DNA from: Parietichytrium sp. I65-24A
Taxonomy: Eukaryota > Sar > Bigyra > Thraustochytrida > Thraustochytriidae
Reading direction: 5' to 3'
Assembly (NCBI GenBank): GCA_012862575.1
Contig: BLSF01000099.1
Location: forward strand, 1,945-65,944
Length of the DNA: 64,000 nt
The notes below the pieces were generated by a model, which was not told the origin of the DNA, did not search any database, and worked only from the letters and a program-made list of their open reading frames with translations. The first letter of the stretch is position 1. Each line of letters opens with the position of its first letter. This document shows, in pieces, positions 19,507 to 29,082 of this stretch. The position numbers and the translations under genes were made by a program.

Positions 19507-20376
19507 TTATATTAAAATGCGAACGATACGAATGGCGTCCAGAGAGGTCTCCTCGTCGTGGGGGCCCATGCAAACATCGTCTTGGGTTCTGTCTCCACTG
19601 AGAACCGCAAGGACATCTTGCAACTCCTCTTCCTCGCCGCTCCGCATTACCATGCCAGCCCTGATTTTGACAGCGCGGAGCTCAGCAGCCTCGCGAAGCG
19701 GGCGTTTTAGCTCCTCTTCTTCCTCTGGAGTTACATCAGTGTTGTCCGGCACTTCAGACAGCAGAGAATCGACAAAGCCAACCAGAACCATCCTCTGGCC
19801 TCGAGTAACAGCCGCGCCTGCGTGCAACACTGCGCCATCATGAGCAACAGCATCCCCTTGCTCCACCGCCAGCCCGGATACGCTCTCCTCGAGCACATCG
19901 GATCCGCCTTTAGCGCAGCACCGTTTCCCATCAATCTTCGGAAATGCTGTTCCTCCGCCGTCAAAATCCTGCGGCTTGCTCAACAGCAAATTGAATGACA
20001 TGAGCGAGCCGTCCTTGTGCATCTTCAATTCCCGCTGCGCATCCGCGTCGTAGAGTACGAAGAAGAGGTCCTTCAAAAAGAGATCTGCCGCGTGCAAACC
20101 GGCGTGTTTCGCCAGCGCCGGCAGGACTCTGCCTCGCACTAATTTATTCGTGAGCGCCACCGCTCTTGCTGACAGCTCGAACCCAGGAAGGTCTGTCGTG
20201 GGAAACGCCGCATGCCTCGCCGTGGTCCACCCTCCGCGTCTCGTCGCTGCTCTGTGCGCGCATTCCATCAGCCTGTCCGCATCTCTTCCGCTCGCCACGC
20301 CGCTCAGGTGCACCACGGTCTCGCGGACATCCCTTCTCCCGAGGTACTCGCGTCTCCTCGCGGAAGCGGACGCCAT
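19507..20376 (-). CDS. Prolyl-4-hydroxylase-like Fe(II)/2-oxoglutarate dioxygenase
   Basis: A 289-aa jelly-roll dioxygenase of the P4Hc type. The facial triad is visible: H120 and D122 in KMHKDGS, and H185 in VLHAGAAV, with R195 (TRGQRMVLVG) as the 2-oxoglutarate anchor. FDGGGTAF and VEQGDAVAHDGAVLHAG are typical of the fold. No signal peptide, so a cytosolic or nuclear substrate is more likely than collagen-type secretory proteins; the substrate is unknown. The C-terminal 80 residues are acidic and charged, outside the catalytic core. The ATG sits 10 bp downstream of a (GA)n tract in gene orientation. Divergent from the pseudouridine synthase gene. Confidence 0.8.
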   Translation of the reverse strand: MASASARRREYLGRRDVRETVVHLSGVASGRDADRLMECAHRAATRRGGWTTARHAAFPTTDLPGFELSARAVALTNKLVRGRVLPALAKHAGLHAADLFLKDLFFVLYDADAQRELKMHKDGSLMSFNLLLSKPQDFDGGGTAFPKIDGKRCCAKGGSDVLEESVSGLAVEQGDAVAHDGAVLHAGAAVTRGQRMVLVGFVDSLLSEVPDNTDVTPEEEEELKRPLREAAELRAVKIRAGMVMRSGEEEELQDVLAVLSGDRTQDDVCMGPHDEETSLDAIRIVRILI

Positions 20377-21112
20377 GGACCCACTTTCTCTCTCTCTCTC
20401 TATTGCGGTCCTTTTTGTCCCAATTCACGTGTTCCTCGTTCCTCGTTCTTCGTTCCTCGTTCACTCTTCTCTCTACGCGCTTCTCTCCCGCGCCACTGTT
20501 GTCATGTCAGCCGAGCCGGGCGGTCCCCACCGGGTTCTGCGAGCGCGCAGCAGGAGCCCGGTTCCTGGGTTTCCCGGGCAGCAAAGTCCCGGTTCCCGGG
20601 TTCTTCGCGGGATGCCTGGTGCCTGGCTAGGTAAGCCGCAGAGGAACGCCAGCAGAATATTCCGAGAACTGGCGCGGCGTACGACGTTGTGTCCTCGGGA
20701 ACTCGAGGGGTGCTAAGGGGTCATGGTTAGTGGGGATAAGAGTAGTGGTAGGGTTTGGTGTAGCCGGATTGTACGGTGTGGCGGTAATGTGTGAGTTGAG
20801 AGGAGTGGTTGTTGTCTCTGTTGTCTCGGCCGTGGCGGGACAGCGGGAGGGAGCGAGTGGTGAACGCAAAAGTCGGGTTCTCCGGACGAGAACCAGAACC
20901 GAGGGCGTTTGTTCGAGAGCGAGACGGAGAGACGGAGAGACGGAGAGACAATAGCGTTCTCGCTTTGGTGGCAGCACAACTGCGGCGGAGAAGTTGACGT
21001 GCAAAGTCGATCCATAACCAGTCGAGGTAAAACGTTTGTATGTATGTATGTATGTTGTATATTCTACCAAGAACAAAAGAGTTGCAAATAAGCGACTTGC
21101 ACTTGGACGTGA
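20377..21112. promoter_or_regulatory. Divergent promoter region, dioxygenase / pseudouridine synthase
   Basis: 736 bp between divergent starts. It contains a (CT)n run at 20386-20401, a GC-rich stretch with repeated CCCGGTTCC/CCCGGG words at 20550-20610, an octamer repeat (GAGACGGA)n at 20921-20949 and (GTAT)n at 21036-21055. No gene seen. Confidence 0.5.
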
Positions 21113-22396
21113 ATGGCGACTCGCAAGCTGCGAACTTGCAGAGTGTGCGGTGTACTACATCCGCCGCACGAGCTGATTGGGAACTTGCGTCATCCTGCGG
21201 TGAAGCGCTCGAGAGCGGAGAGCAATGCTTCGGCTCTCTCGGAGGAGGCCACCGGGGCCTCGGTCATGACAAAATATCAAGAGGCGAAGCTTCCAAAAGA
21301 TGCGGAGAAATCGTACCGGAGAGTGCGTGGCATTTTATCGTATAACGGTGCGGCCTATCACGGATTTCAACGGCAGAGTGTCGGACGATGGACGAGCCCA
21401 ACTGTACAATCAGCTATCGAACAAGCTATGGCGGAAGCTCTGGATTTGATTCCAAGCGGGAAAACTGTTCTTGGGGCGTATGAAGCCGAGGGGGGCAAGG
21501 AAAATATGCTGATCGGTCCGATGTTTGGAGTTGAGCCGCCTTTCGCTGTCGTCGGTGCGAGTCGAACAGATGCGCAGGTGAGCGCTCGCAGTCAAGTATT
21601 TCATGCAGATGTTCCTCTTCCGAACCAGACTCCGAGCTGGGTGGAAGACTTGCGATTGCGAACGAACGCGATTCTCGACGGGAGCGCAGTCATTGAGGCG
21701 ATGGAGGATGTCCCCCCTGATGTTAATTTCAACTCTGGCCGAGGGGCATGCGGGAAGCAATATTGTTATACTCTATATGACGGTATCGGAGCAGAGTCAT
21801 TCTCCTGCGCAGAGCTGTATAGCGCGGGTTATCGAAAACACCACGTTGACAGTCTTGTGAGACTCAACGTAGCTGAAATGAATCGCGCCGCTGAAGGCTT
21901 CCTCGGAACGCACAACTTCAGACTTTTCACTCGGTCTGCGGTAAAAACGCGAACTGCAAATTGTGAACGTACCATGGTTCGCGCTCGAGTTTATAGAACC
22001 ATGGAGAACAAAGTGGGTAGCTTCGAAGATGACCACCAGTCCGACGGAGACTTTGTACAGTTCCTGATTGAAGGAGACGGGTTCCTCATGTACATGGTCA
22101 GGAGCATGATGACAGGACTGATTCAGGTGGGTAAAGGGGAAAGGACGCCTGAAGACCTGTGGAAATATTCTTTTGAGGTTCCGCCGGAGAGCGAGATCAT
22201 TAAGAGCAATCTCGTTTTCGCGCCAGCACAGCCGAAGGGTCTATGTCTTTCGAAAGTGTACTACAGAGATTCTTCCATTCTTAACGGCTTGCTCGCGCTT
22301 CCAAGTGTGTGGCCCCAAGAACTTTTGTTTTCTCGGCGAGAAGTTGCGAGCGCAAATGCAAAACGCCAACCGAATGGCAGACGAGAAGAAATTTAA
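21113..22396 (+). CDS. TruA/PUS1-type tRNA pseudouridine synthase
   Basis: A 427-aa enzyme of the TruA family, which isomerises uridines in tRNA (PUS1/PUS3-type) and sometimes mRNA. The catalytic Asp is D153 in ASRTDAQVSARSQVFHAD; the usual RTDxGVHA is altered to RTDAQVSA but the Arg-Thr-Asp core is intact. The N-terminal fold motif YNGAAYHGFQRQ (about 77-88) and the later FLGTHNFRLFTRSAVKTRTANCERT and GDGFLMYMVRSMMTGLIQVG match the family. A short N-terminal extension with CRVCG might be a single zinc knuckle. Whether it is PUS1- or PUS3-like cannot be decided by eye. Confidence 0.88.
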   Translation: MATRKLRTCRVCGVLHPPHELIGNLRHPAVKRSRAESNASALSEEATGASVMTKYQEAKLPKDAEKSYRRVRGILSYNGAAYHGFQRQSVGRWTSPTVQSAIEQAMAEALDLIPSGKTVLGAYEAEGGKENMLIGPMFGVEPPFAVVGASRTDAQVSARSQVFHADVPLPNQTPSWVEDLRLRTNAILDGSAVIEAMEDVPPDVNFNSGRGACGKQYCYTLYDGIGAESFSCAELYSAGYRKHHVDSLVRLNVAEMNRAAEGFLGTHNFRLFTRSAVKTRTANCERTMVRARVYRTMENKVGSFEDDHQSDGDFVQFLIEGDGFLMYMVRSMMTGLIQVGKGERTPEDLWKYSFEVPPESEIIKSNLVFAPAQPKGLCLSKVYYRDSSILNGLLALPSVWPQELLFSRREVASANAKRQPNGRREEI

Positions 22397-22745
22397 TAGC
22401 ATTAGCAAAATGTAAAAGTGCGACCGCCACATGAATAGGATGCCTAGCTTGCTCTGCCAAGCGTTTGTCTATGGCAACGAGTGATGACTCTGCGCAATTT
22501 GGCGCATTCGTATTCATCGCGTCGTTTGATATTCTAAAACTACCATAACATGCCTGGAAACCCCGACATTCCGGTATCAATTAAGAGACCAAACAAAACA
22601 AAACAACGAGACGCTGAACCATGCATTAAATAAAAAACACTTTTCATTTGATGACATCTATACTAGCCAACCAGAGTTGGCGTGCACACGCAATGAGGGA
22701 ACGATTGGAAAAGAGTCGATCAAATCCACTGACATTCCTCGCTTT
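22397..22745. other. Convergent 3' spacer, pseudouridine synthase / CFAP97-like
   Basis: AT-rich 349 bp with the 3' ends of two convergent genes. Nothing else seen. Confidence 0.5.
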
Positions 22746-23225
22746 TCAGAATTCAAATTCGTTGTTGCTGGTTTCAAAGCGGCTTTGCCCGCTGCTCTTC
22801 GACGGCCTTGATTTGATTCCTTTTGTCGAGTTTAACGAGCTAGTCGACGCTTTCCGCACCAAAGGCACTGTTACACGCACACTCGCAAGTCGCTTGGCGA
22901 AGGCCTCATTCTCGCGAGCAATTTGAGACTGTTTCAATTTTGTGGCCGAACTTTTTGATGTCGTTCTCTTCTTTTGCGCAGCGCATATTGACTCCTTGCC
23001 CTTGCGGGAGCTTATAGAATTTATGTTTTTCAGAAGCAGCTGATTTTTCCGCTCAATTTCTCTCTGTTCCAACAATCCGAACGTGTAATTTTTCGTGAGA
23101 CTTTTCGCCGAGTTCGTTCTAGCCAAGGTGTCCCCCCTTCTCCCTCCGGAGAGCTTGAGCCCGTCGAAAGCCCCCGACATGATGCGCATGTCCATGTCTC
23201 GTTCCTCTCTCTCGTCTTGATGCAT
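22746..23225 (-). CDS. CFAP97-like small ciliary protein
   Basis: A 159-aa basic protein with two copies of the signature seen in CFAP97/Hemingway-type proteins: EIERKNQLLLKNINSI (about 55-70) and QIARENEAFAKRLASV (about 100-115). Between them is a Lys/Ser-rich linker. These families act at cilia or flagella. The ATG is clear (MHQDEREERD) and there is no targeting sequence. The match is to a short, low-complexity motif, so it remains a moderate assignment; a generic coiled-coil protein is the alternative. Confidence 0.5.
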   Translation of the reverse strand: MHQDEREERDMDMRIMSGAFDGLKLSGGRRGDTLARTNSAKSLTKNYTFGLLEQREIERKNQLLLKNINSISSRKGKESICAAQKKRTTSKSSATKLKQSQIARENEAFAKRLASVRVTVPLVRKASTSSLNSTKGIKSRPSKSSGQSRFETSNNEFEF

Positions 23226-25710
23226 TGTGTCGTGTGAATTGCCCTGCGAGACTCACAGCCACGGCCGAAGACTGACCGAGTCAGACCACACACGCTCTAT
23301 CCTGTACCAATTCCAACGCCACTCTGCTCAGACCTTGGCGCCAAATCACTCGAAGGAAATAGGCGACGACAGCCTTTCGCGCGCGAGCCAAGCGTCATAC
23401 AGCTTCCGCCAATCTGCTCACAACTATGCGGGGCAAGGCAGAATTTGCAAGCAAGTTGAAGTTCAGGTCTCCTTGTCCACGTCCGCTTCGAATAATATTT
23501 CCATCAATCAGCAAGCTGTGACGGATATAGCATGCCAGACGGGGACTCGATCGTAGAAGCTGTCACGACTGCAACTCCCTCGACTGGTCCAATGGGCCTA
23601 CTACATTGTAGCTTTCATTTGTCCGGCGATGTTTCATTTCATTTCACGCGACTTGTTCACCTTCCCCCAACTCTCTTCCACTGCAAGTCAACAAACCCGC
23701 AACTAGAAACCTCGGGTGGGACGTATTAGACTGAAAAACAACGCACAGATCCATGGTATAGTTGGGCGACGGAACGACTAGGAAGACGATATTGTATACT
23801 AGATGTCTCTCATTGTGTCGTGACGAATGCAAGGTTTCGATAAACGGGATAGATCCGGTACGCGATTTTTCACTAGGCAGGCAAGCATACACTGAGCACC
23901 ATGTGATGACTGTCAAGTCAGAAGTGCGAGAGTGCCAGGCCACAGCAAGCAATTGTGGCGATCACTGCTTGCGGCGATTGGCCTAAATTGGACCAAAAGA
24001 GCGAGAATGTTTTAGTTTGGTATAAATCCAAGTGCAAGGCCGCAAGAAAGTGTTTGGCGAGAGTGTAAACATTACGCCTCGTATTCGGTATCATGTGGTG
24101 CGCTCCACACGACTTGGACAATTTTACAGAGGTGCGAAACTAGTAGCAGCTGTGATCACTGAGGTTACTGAGGTCTCCTGGACTATGTTATTGTCGCTCC
24201 AAGTTGCAACGCTTTCGAACGCCAAACGACCAAGAGTTACTCACACCAAAATCCTACACAACGAGCACTGAGCAGCAAACATCGCGACCGACATTCGCGG
24301 CATTGCTGGAAACTCACTGTCAGTACTCCGTCGCTCGTCGTCAGCACTTTAATTTTAAGCTTGCTATGCGTAAATCAATCGTGATAGTTTTGCTGCGATC
24401 ATCCCAAAATCAGCGTTGCGCAAGCCTAATTTCCGACACACATTCCTGTCCTGCGATGTATCCCTTAACAACGGCATACCACCCCTAGCACATCGCAAAG
24501 CGGGCACGGACTCAAATCTTGGCCAGATATGGGCTCATATCAGCTGTGTGCACTACCAGAAGCACTAATAAAATGCCTACCGTTGGGGTAGGTGCGTACA
24601 ATAGTACGTAATTTCCTCGAGTAGTCGCTAGCAGCGGCGGGTAAGGGTGAAACTGTTTCGGGTACAACAAAATATCACAGAGTGGGCTTGCGCCCATGGA
24701 GAATGATGAGGATGGGGATGAGGGTGAGGAGAAGTCGTGTGAGTGAGTGAGTGAGTGAGCGAGTGAGCGATTTACGGCTGGGTACAAGTATATGCACTGT
24801 TAAGATTTGTTGAGTGTTGTAAAAAACAGGACGTTGAAAATAATGATGGTGTTGACAGTGTTGACGTCGAATGCGGAGCCTCTGATCGCTTATTTCTCAT
24901 TTCCGCCGCCCAGCATCTGTGAGACTATTGGATGCGTGAGATGTGTGAGAGAACAGCGACCTGGCCGATGCGAGAAATGAAAGAGCCCCAAGGATCGAGG
25001 GATTGCGAGTAATCTCAGTGCCGAGTGCCCGAGTCCCGGTACTCCCGGTACTCTACTAATGGGTACTGACGGTGAGCACGGAAGCTTAAACCGCGTAAAG
25101 AGGGCGTGGGTGCAGAAGCAACTTGAATGAGTGTGGTCCAAGTCGGGTTATGATTCGGTGTTGTCGCTTGAATGGCAGATTGTGCCTTGGCACGTGAAAG
25201 CAGCTCACACTACCCGGGTCAGTGGGCTACACTGGCGCGCATGGCCACACTGCCTAAAACGGAAGCAGTTTAGTGAAGCGAGGTGGAAGTCGGGCAAGGC
25301 CAGGTTGAAATTGTATCCGTGACTAGCGGCGTCTGTGCACCAAGAGCTCTCCAGCTCTCGAGCCGTGGCCGTCGTGGCCGGTTGGGATTGTTTGGGATCG
25401 TAGTTGAGTTTCGGAATTGCCAATTCGTGAGTTGTGTTATCTACTGCGGGACATAAGCATGTGGTAAGAAGGACGTGTGTGCTGTGCGTGTGCGTGTGTT
25501 ACTTTTTCGAAATTACTGAAGATCAATGTGAGCACAACACTATCCACCAAATTGCATGTGGAGATGCAGCAGACCCCCAACACCGCGAGCACGGTGAAAC
25601 TTCGTCTCCGTGAGAAACTTTCTGTCTCTCCTCGTCTGGTCAGGCAGCTCGCTTAGATCTAACCCAAAGTCCAACCGCGTGCGAAGACCCCAACAACGAA
25701 TTCAACGACG
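23226..25710. other. Intergenic region upstream of the histidine-brace candidate
   Basis: 2.5 kb with no supportable gene. Contains two instances of the CTCACTGTCAGTAC-type motif (24314 and, reversed, 25061), a (GAGT)n run at 24738-24769 and scattered short ORFs without coding character. Confidence 0.45.
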
Positions 25711-27114
25711 ATGAAGGTCTCGGCATCACTCTTGCTCATCGCTGGGCTTGCAAATGTCGCTCAAGGACACGTCAAGGTGTTCTTCACACCAACCGAGATG
25801 GCCGTGCGAAACGCAGGGGGGGCTACATCTGATGGATCTTTCAGTACTAGCGGACCTTGCGGAGGTGTGAGCTCGTACTCGGCAAACGGCGTTAACGAGG
25901 CAGAGGATGGCCAGGAGCTCTGCGTGCGAATCAACTACAACGGTGGCCACAAGACTGATGCAAACAAGTTTCGCACAGTTTTCCAGTGCGGTGCCAACGT
26001 CGGGAACGAAAAGAGCTTTGAAAGCTTGACCCCGCTCACGCTCAAGGAGAAGGCTGGCGTCACCACTGAGATTGACGCTGATGGAGTGCACATCTCTGCG
26101 CCAGACGGCAACAGCGTTTCCGCAGGCTACACCGCCTGTGTGGACCTTCCCGACCAAGGACTCGACGAAACCGTCGCCGAGACCGACCCTCAACGACAAT
26201 GCACGCTTTCAATCCTGGACCAGCGTGATTGGGGTGGTTGCGTGGACCTCAAGTTGAATGACAAGCCAAAGGTTGTGACGCCAACCAGCCCACCAACCCC
26301 AATTCCCCCGGTGAGCTTTGACTCTTCCTCAGCCGGCACCTACAAGCTCGACGCGTGCGACAGCGAGAGCGGCGGTGTATGCTGCATTACCGGGTACATT
26401 GGAGTGACTAGCACCGGGAAAATTTCGGCAAATCTGAAGGCGGTGACCCACGCAGAGTTCCTCGACGCGACCGCAACCACTGATCCTGACGCCGACTTTT
26501 GCGCAAGCTTTGCAAACACCGTGTCTGCAACCCTCGAGTGGCAAGGAGACGCAGCTGGTACATTTAGCAAGGTTGCCGCCTTTGACCCAGCCGCGACTTC
26601 GGCAGTCAGTTCTGGTGACAAGACCCCTGCCACTCAGGACTACGAGATCATCCTCCGCGATCCAAAGACGAACGGTGTAGCCCTCATCAACGTTGGGTCG
26701 GACGAGCCTCTCGTGTCTGACGGAAGTGCGACGTACGCAATGACTTACGATGCCGGTGTTTCACAAGGTCTGATCCCTGCAGCCAGCACAGATACTGGGT
26801 CTGACACGGGTTCTGGAACCCCCAACTCTGATGACTCAGACAGCACTTCTGAAACCGAAGAAGAGTCCACGAACATGATGCCGTTCATCATCGGGGGAGC
26901 CAGTGTTGCGGTGGTTGGTATTGCCGGCTTTGCATACAAAAGGCGCCAGTCCAGCAGCGGCGCCACCGCTCCGGCCAACTACCAGGGCCAAGGCGTGGTC
27001 GGCTACCCAGGTTTTGAGCAAAACCAAGGATATGGTGGAGCTCAAGGCTATGGCATGCAACAGCCCCAGCAATATGGTGGCCAGCAGCAGCAAGCGTACC
27101 GCTCACCTTACTAG
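25711..27114 (+). CDS. Secreted, membrane-anchored protein with candidate histidine-brace copper domain
   Basis: 467 aa. The signal peptide MKVSASLLLIAGLANVAQG has a good cleavage site (A-Q-G), and cleavage would leave histidine 20 as residue 1 (HVKVFFTP). An N-terminal His plus a second His (H80 in NYNGGHKTDANKF) is the ligand set of lytic polysaccharide monooxygenases and related copper proteins. GPCGG (48-52) and GQELCVRINYNGGH resemble the 'GPCGG ... W-x-E-x-x-x-H-P-G' layout of LPMO-like secreted proteins. Six Cys (50, 71, 93, 143, 164, 177) could form three disulfides in this domain. A second Cys-containing beta-rich domain (about 195-345) follows, then an Asp/Ser/Thr stalk, a TM helix (389-409) and a 58-residue Gln/Gly/Tyr-rich cytosolic tail. 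Could bind copper or cleave polysaccharide at the cell surface; not shown. Confidence 0.75.
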   Translation: MKVSASLLLIAGLANVAQGHVKVFFTPTEMAVRNAGGATSDGSFSTSGPCGGVSSYSANGVNEAEDGQELCVRINYNGGHKTDANKFRTVFQCGANVGNEKSFESLTPLTLKEKAGVTTEIDADGVHISAPDGNSVSAGYTACVDLPDQGLDETVAETDPQRQCTLSILDQRDWGGCVDLKLNDKPKVVTPTSPPTPIPPVSFDSSSAGTYKLDACDSESGGVCCITGYIGVTSTGKISANLKAVTHAEFLDATATTDPDADFCASFANTVSATLEWQGDAAGTFSKVAAFDPAATSAVSSGDKTPATQDYEIILRDPKTNGVALINVGSDEPLVSDGSATYAMTYDAGVSQGLIPAASTDTGSDTGSGTPNSDDSDSTSETEEESTNMMPFIIGGASVAVVGIAGFAYKRRQSSSGATAPANYQGQGVVGYPGFEQNQGYGGAQGYGMQQPQQYGGQQQQAYRSPY

Positions 27115-27381
27115 GTGCACAGACTTAGGAAAGAACTGAACGCAAAGACGGGGTACACGCATGACTTGGTACTGTAAAACGTTTGTTTTTTAAGAAGGTG
27201 GTGTAGAATACAGCTCACTGAGCAATAAGACAATTTAATTTACCTTTTCTGAATTCAAATTCACAAGGCCCTTTGGCCGCTCGAAGTTTGTACGTGTTCA
27301 CGCTTGCCTACCTTTCCGATTCCACGGATCAAGCATTTCGGTGTCGAACTAGCCCGAGGTTTTCAGTACAATGGACACGAT

Positions 27382-28455
27382 TTAATGAGCACATGAAGAA
27401 GAATGTTGGTGGGGCACCTCAACTTGCGAAGGTTTAGCACTAACATGCTCATGCGGAAATGTTCTGGTGCAGCCCTCTTTCCCACAGAACGAGCTCGCTG
27501 GACGATCCTCTTCGTCATCCTCTGTACTGGTTGCTGCCCCACTGCCAGCTCCATGCGCACTGGTTTGCAGCTGGGTCCACCACGCTTTTAGGCCGAAACC
27601 TCGCTCAAGCTCTTTTTTAGAAGAGGCGGCCACAGGCAGCAGTTCTGGCCCTTCGTAAGCCACAACGAATGGAAGCGCGAAATCCGTGAGGCCAAGATCG
27701 GAAAATATTGCCGATCGCAGAAGTGGGTGATTTCTACCAAGGTCGCCAACAGGCGCTATGCACACTTTAAATAGCTGCGCAGGAGCCCCTTCGCGCATCA
27801 GTCTCCCCAGTTCCTCTACCGCCGCAACGGCCAAGCCAGTCTCTTCGGCTGCGAAAACAACCACCTTGACATGCGCCGAGTCGCCAAGAAATGCCGCCAA
27901 AGCCCGCTCCGAAGAGCACCTGGCGACCGTATTCCCCTTCTCTTCCACCGGCGCATGCTCGAAGCCTTCCATGAGCGCATCCAGCTCCGCGTCCGAGTCG
28001 TCTTCTTGCTCACTCTGCACCTCCTCTCCATCCCGACTTTGACCACAATCTTCCGCGAGCGGGGATCCGTCATTCATCATTCCAAGACGTCCATCTCTGG
28101 CCCACTGCGCGGCAGACTGAGCCGGGAACAGCTCTTGCGAGGCCAAGTGGCCGCGTTCGCTCTTGGCCATCTCGGCGCTGCGCACGGGGTCCACCTGTCG
28201 CAGCGCGTCGCGAATGATGGCGCTCTTGCGCTGCAGCTCGCGCTCCGTCAGACAGCACTGCGCCAGCCCTGCGTCCGCGGCGTCAACGTCGTCCAGCCAG
28301 CTCTCCGCGTGGCTCTCCCCGCACCTCGCCTCGTCGCCTGAGTGCGAGTGAGAGTGAGAATGAGAGTGAGAAGCGCAGTGCGAATGGGGGTCGGACAGCG
28401 CCGCCTGTACCTGTCGCCGCACCTCGTGCGGGCCCACCAGCCGAGGAGCATCCAT
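27382..28455 (-). CDS. Thioredoxin-fold protein with His-Ser repeat and C-terminal C-x4-C-x5-H-x-H motif
   Basis: 357 aa. The N-terminal part carries a HSHSHSHSHS run (about 30-40), then charged helices. The core at about 178-290 (VKVVVFAAEETGLAVAAVEELGRLM...LPFVVAYEGPELLP) looks like a thioredoxin fold of the phosducin-like/TXNDC9 type without a CxxC active site, so a chaperone-cofactor or scaffold role is likelier than redox. The C-terminus has CGKEGCTRTFPHEH (C324, C329, H335, H337), a probable zinc site, and a final His/Cys-rich tail. The His-rich ends suggest metal binding. Start is ATG, preceded by GAGAGA leader. Family assignment is tentative. Confidence 0.6.
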   Translation of the reverse strand: MDAPRLVGPHEVRRQVQAALSDPHSHCASHSHSHSHSHSGDEARCGESHAESWLDDVDAADAGLAQCCLTERELQRKSAIIRDALRQVDPVRSAEMAKSERGHLASQELFPAQSAAQWARDGRLGMMNDGSPLAEDCGQSRDGEEVQSEQEDDSDAELDALMEGFEHAPVEEKGNTVARCSSERALAAFLGDSAHVKVVVFAAEETGLAVAAVEELGRLMREGAPAQLFKVCIAPVGDLGRNHPLLRSAIFSDLGLTDFALPFVVAYEGPELLPVAASSKKELERGFGLKAWWTQLQTSAHGAGSGAATSTEDDEEDRPASSFCGKEGCTRTFPHEHVSAKPSQVEVPHQHSSSCAH

Positions 28456-29082
28456 CGCCCGACTTTTCTCTCTCTGTCCTGCTGTCCTGCTGTCCTGCTG
28501 TCCTCTTCGCTTTGGCTGTTTTCGCTTGCTTGCTCTCTATTCGCCGACCTTTGCCTCTCTAAACCTCTCTTTGCCCTTGGTATCCTTTCGTTGTGCCCCT
28601 TGCGTCGCGTCTCGCAAATGAAAAGCGTTGCGGAGCTTTGGCGCCTTTGTCACTTTTCCAACTTGTCCTGTCCTGTTTGATTTTGAAGGTTGATGAAAGC
28701 GCTGGGAGTGGGAGGTAGTGAGATAGTGGGAGTGGATGGGAGTGAGCAAGGGCTATGCTGTACTGAGTGCCGGTACAAGTGATGTCTCTGAGTTTGAAGA
28801 GTTTGAAGCAGCGATAAGATGGTCTCGGTTCAATGGCGAGCGATGTGCGGCTGGTTGTGCTACTAGGTACTCGAGTGCTCACTGACTGTGCTTGTGACGC
28901 GAGAGCTGTGTCAACCTCGACAAATGTGGCAGGTGCAGGTTGGATTATAATTGTTGGTACCGGTGGAGGTTTCAAAGTTGGGGATTTTATGGATATTGCA
29001 AAGTATGTAGTTCAAATTTCAATACGAATGCGCAGAATTGCTCTGACTGTGAAGAGAGGGTACAGCGATGGTCTGATTTGGT
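28456..29082. other. Intergenic region, thioredoxin-like start to FTO stop
   Basis: 627 bp. Holds a (TGTCC/GCTGTCC)n run at about 28473-28503 (purine-rich leader in gene direction), and GTACTGAGTGCCGGTAC at about 28760, about 305 bp upstream of the ATG. No gene seen. Confidence 0.45.

Noticed and set aside
20144-20716. Overlapping plus- and minus-strand frames around the P4H-like start
   Set aside because: Low-complexity Arg/Ser translations of GC- and CT-rich DNA, opposite the real gene; no domain and no consistent start.
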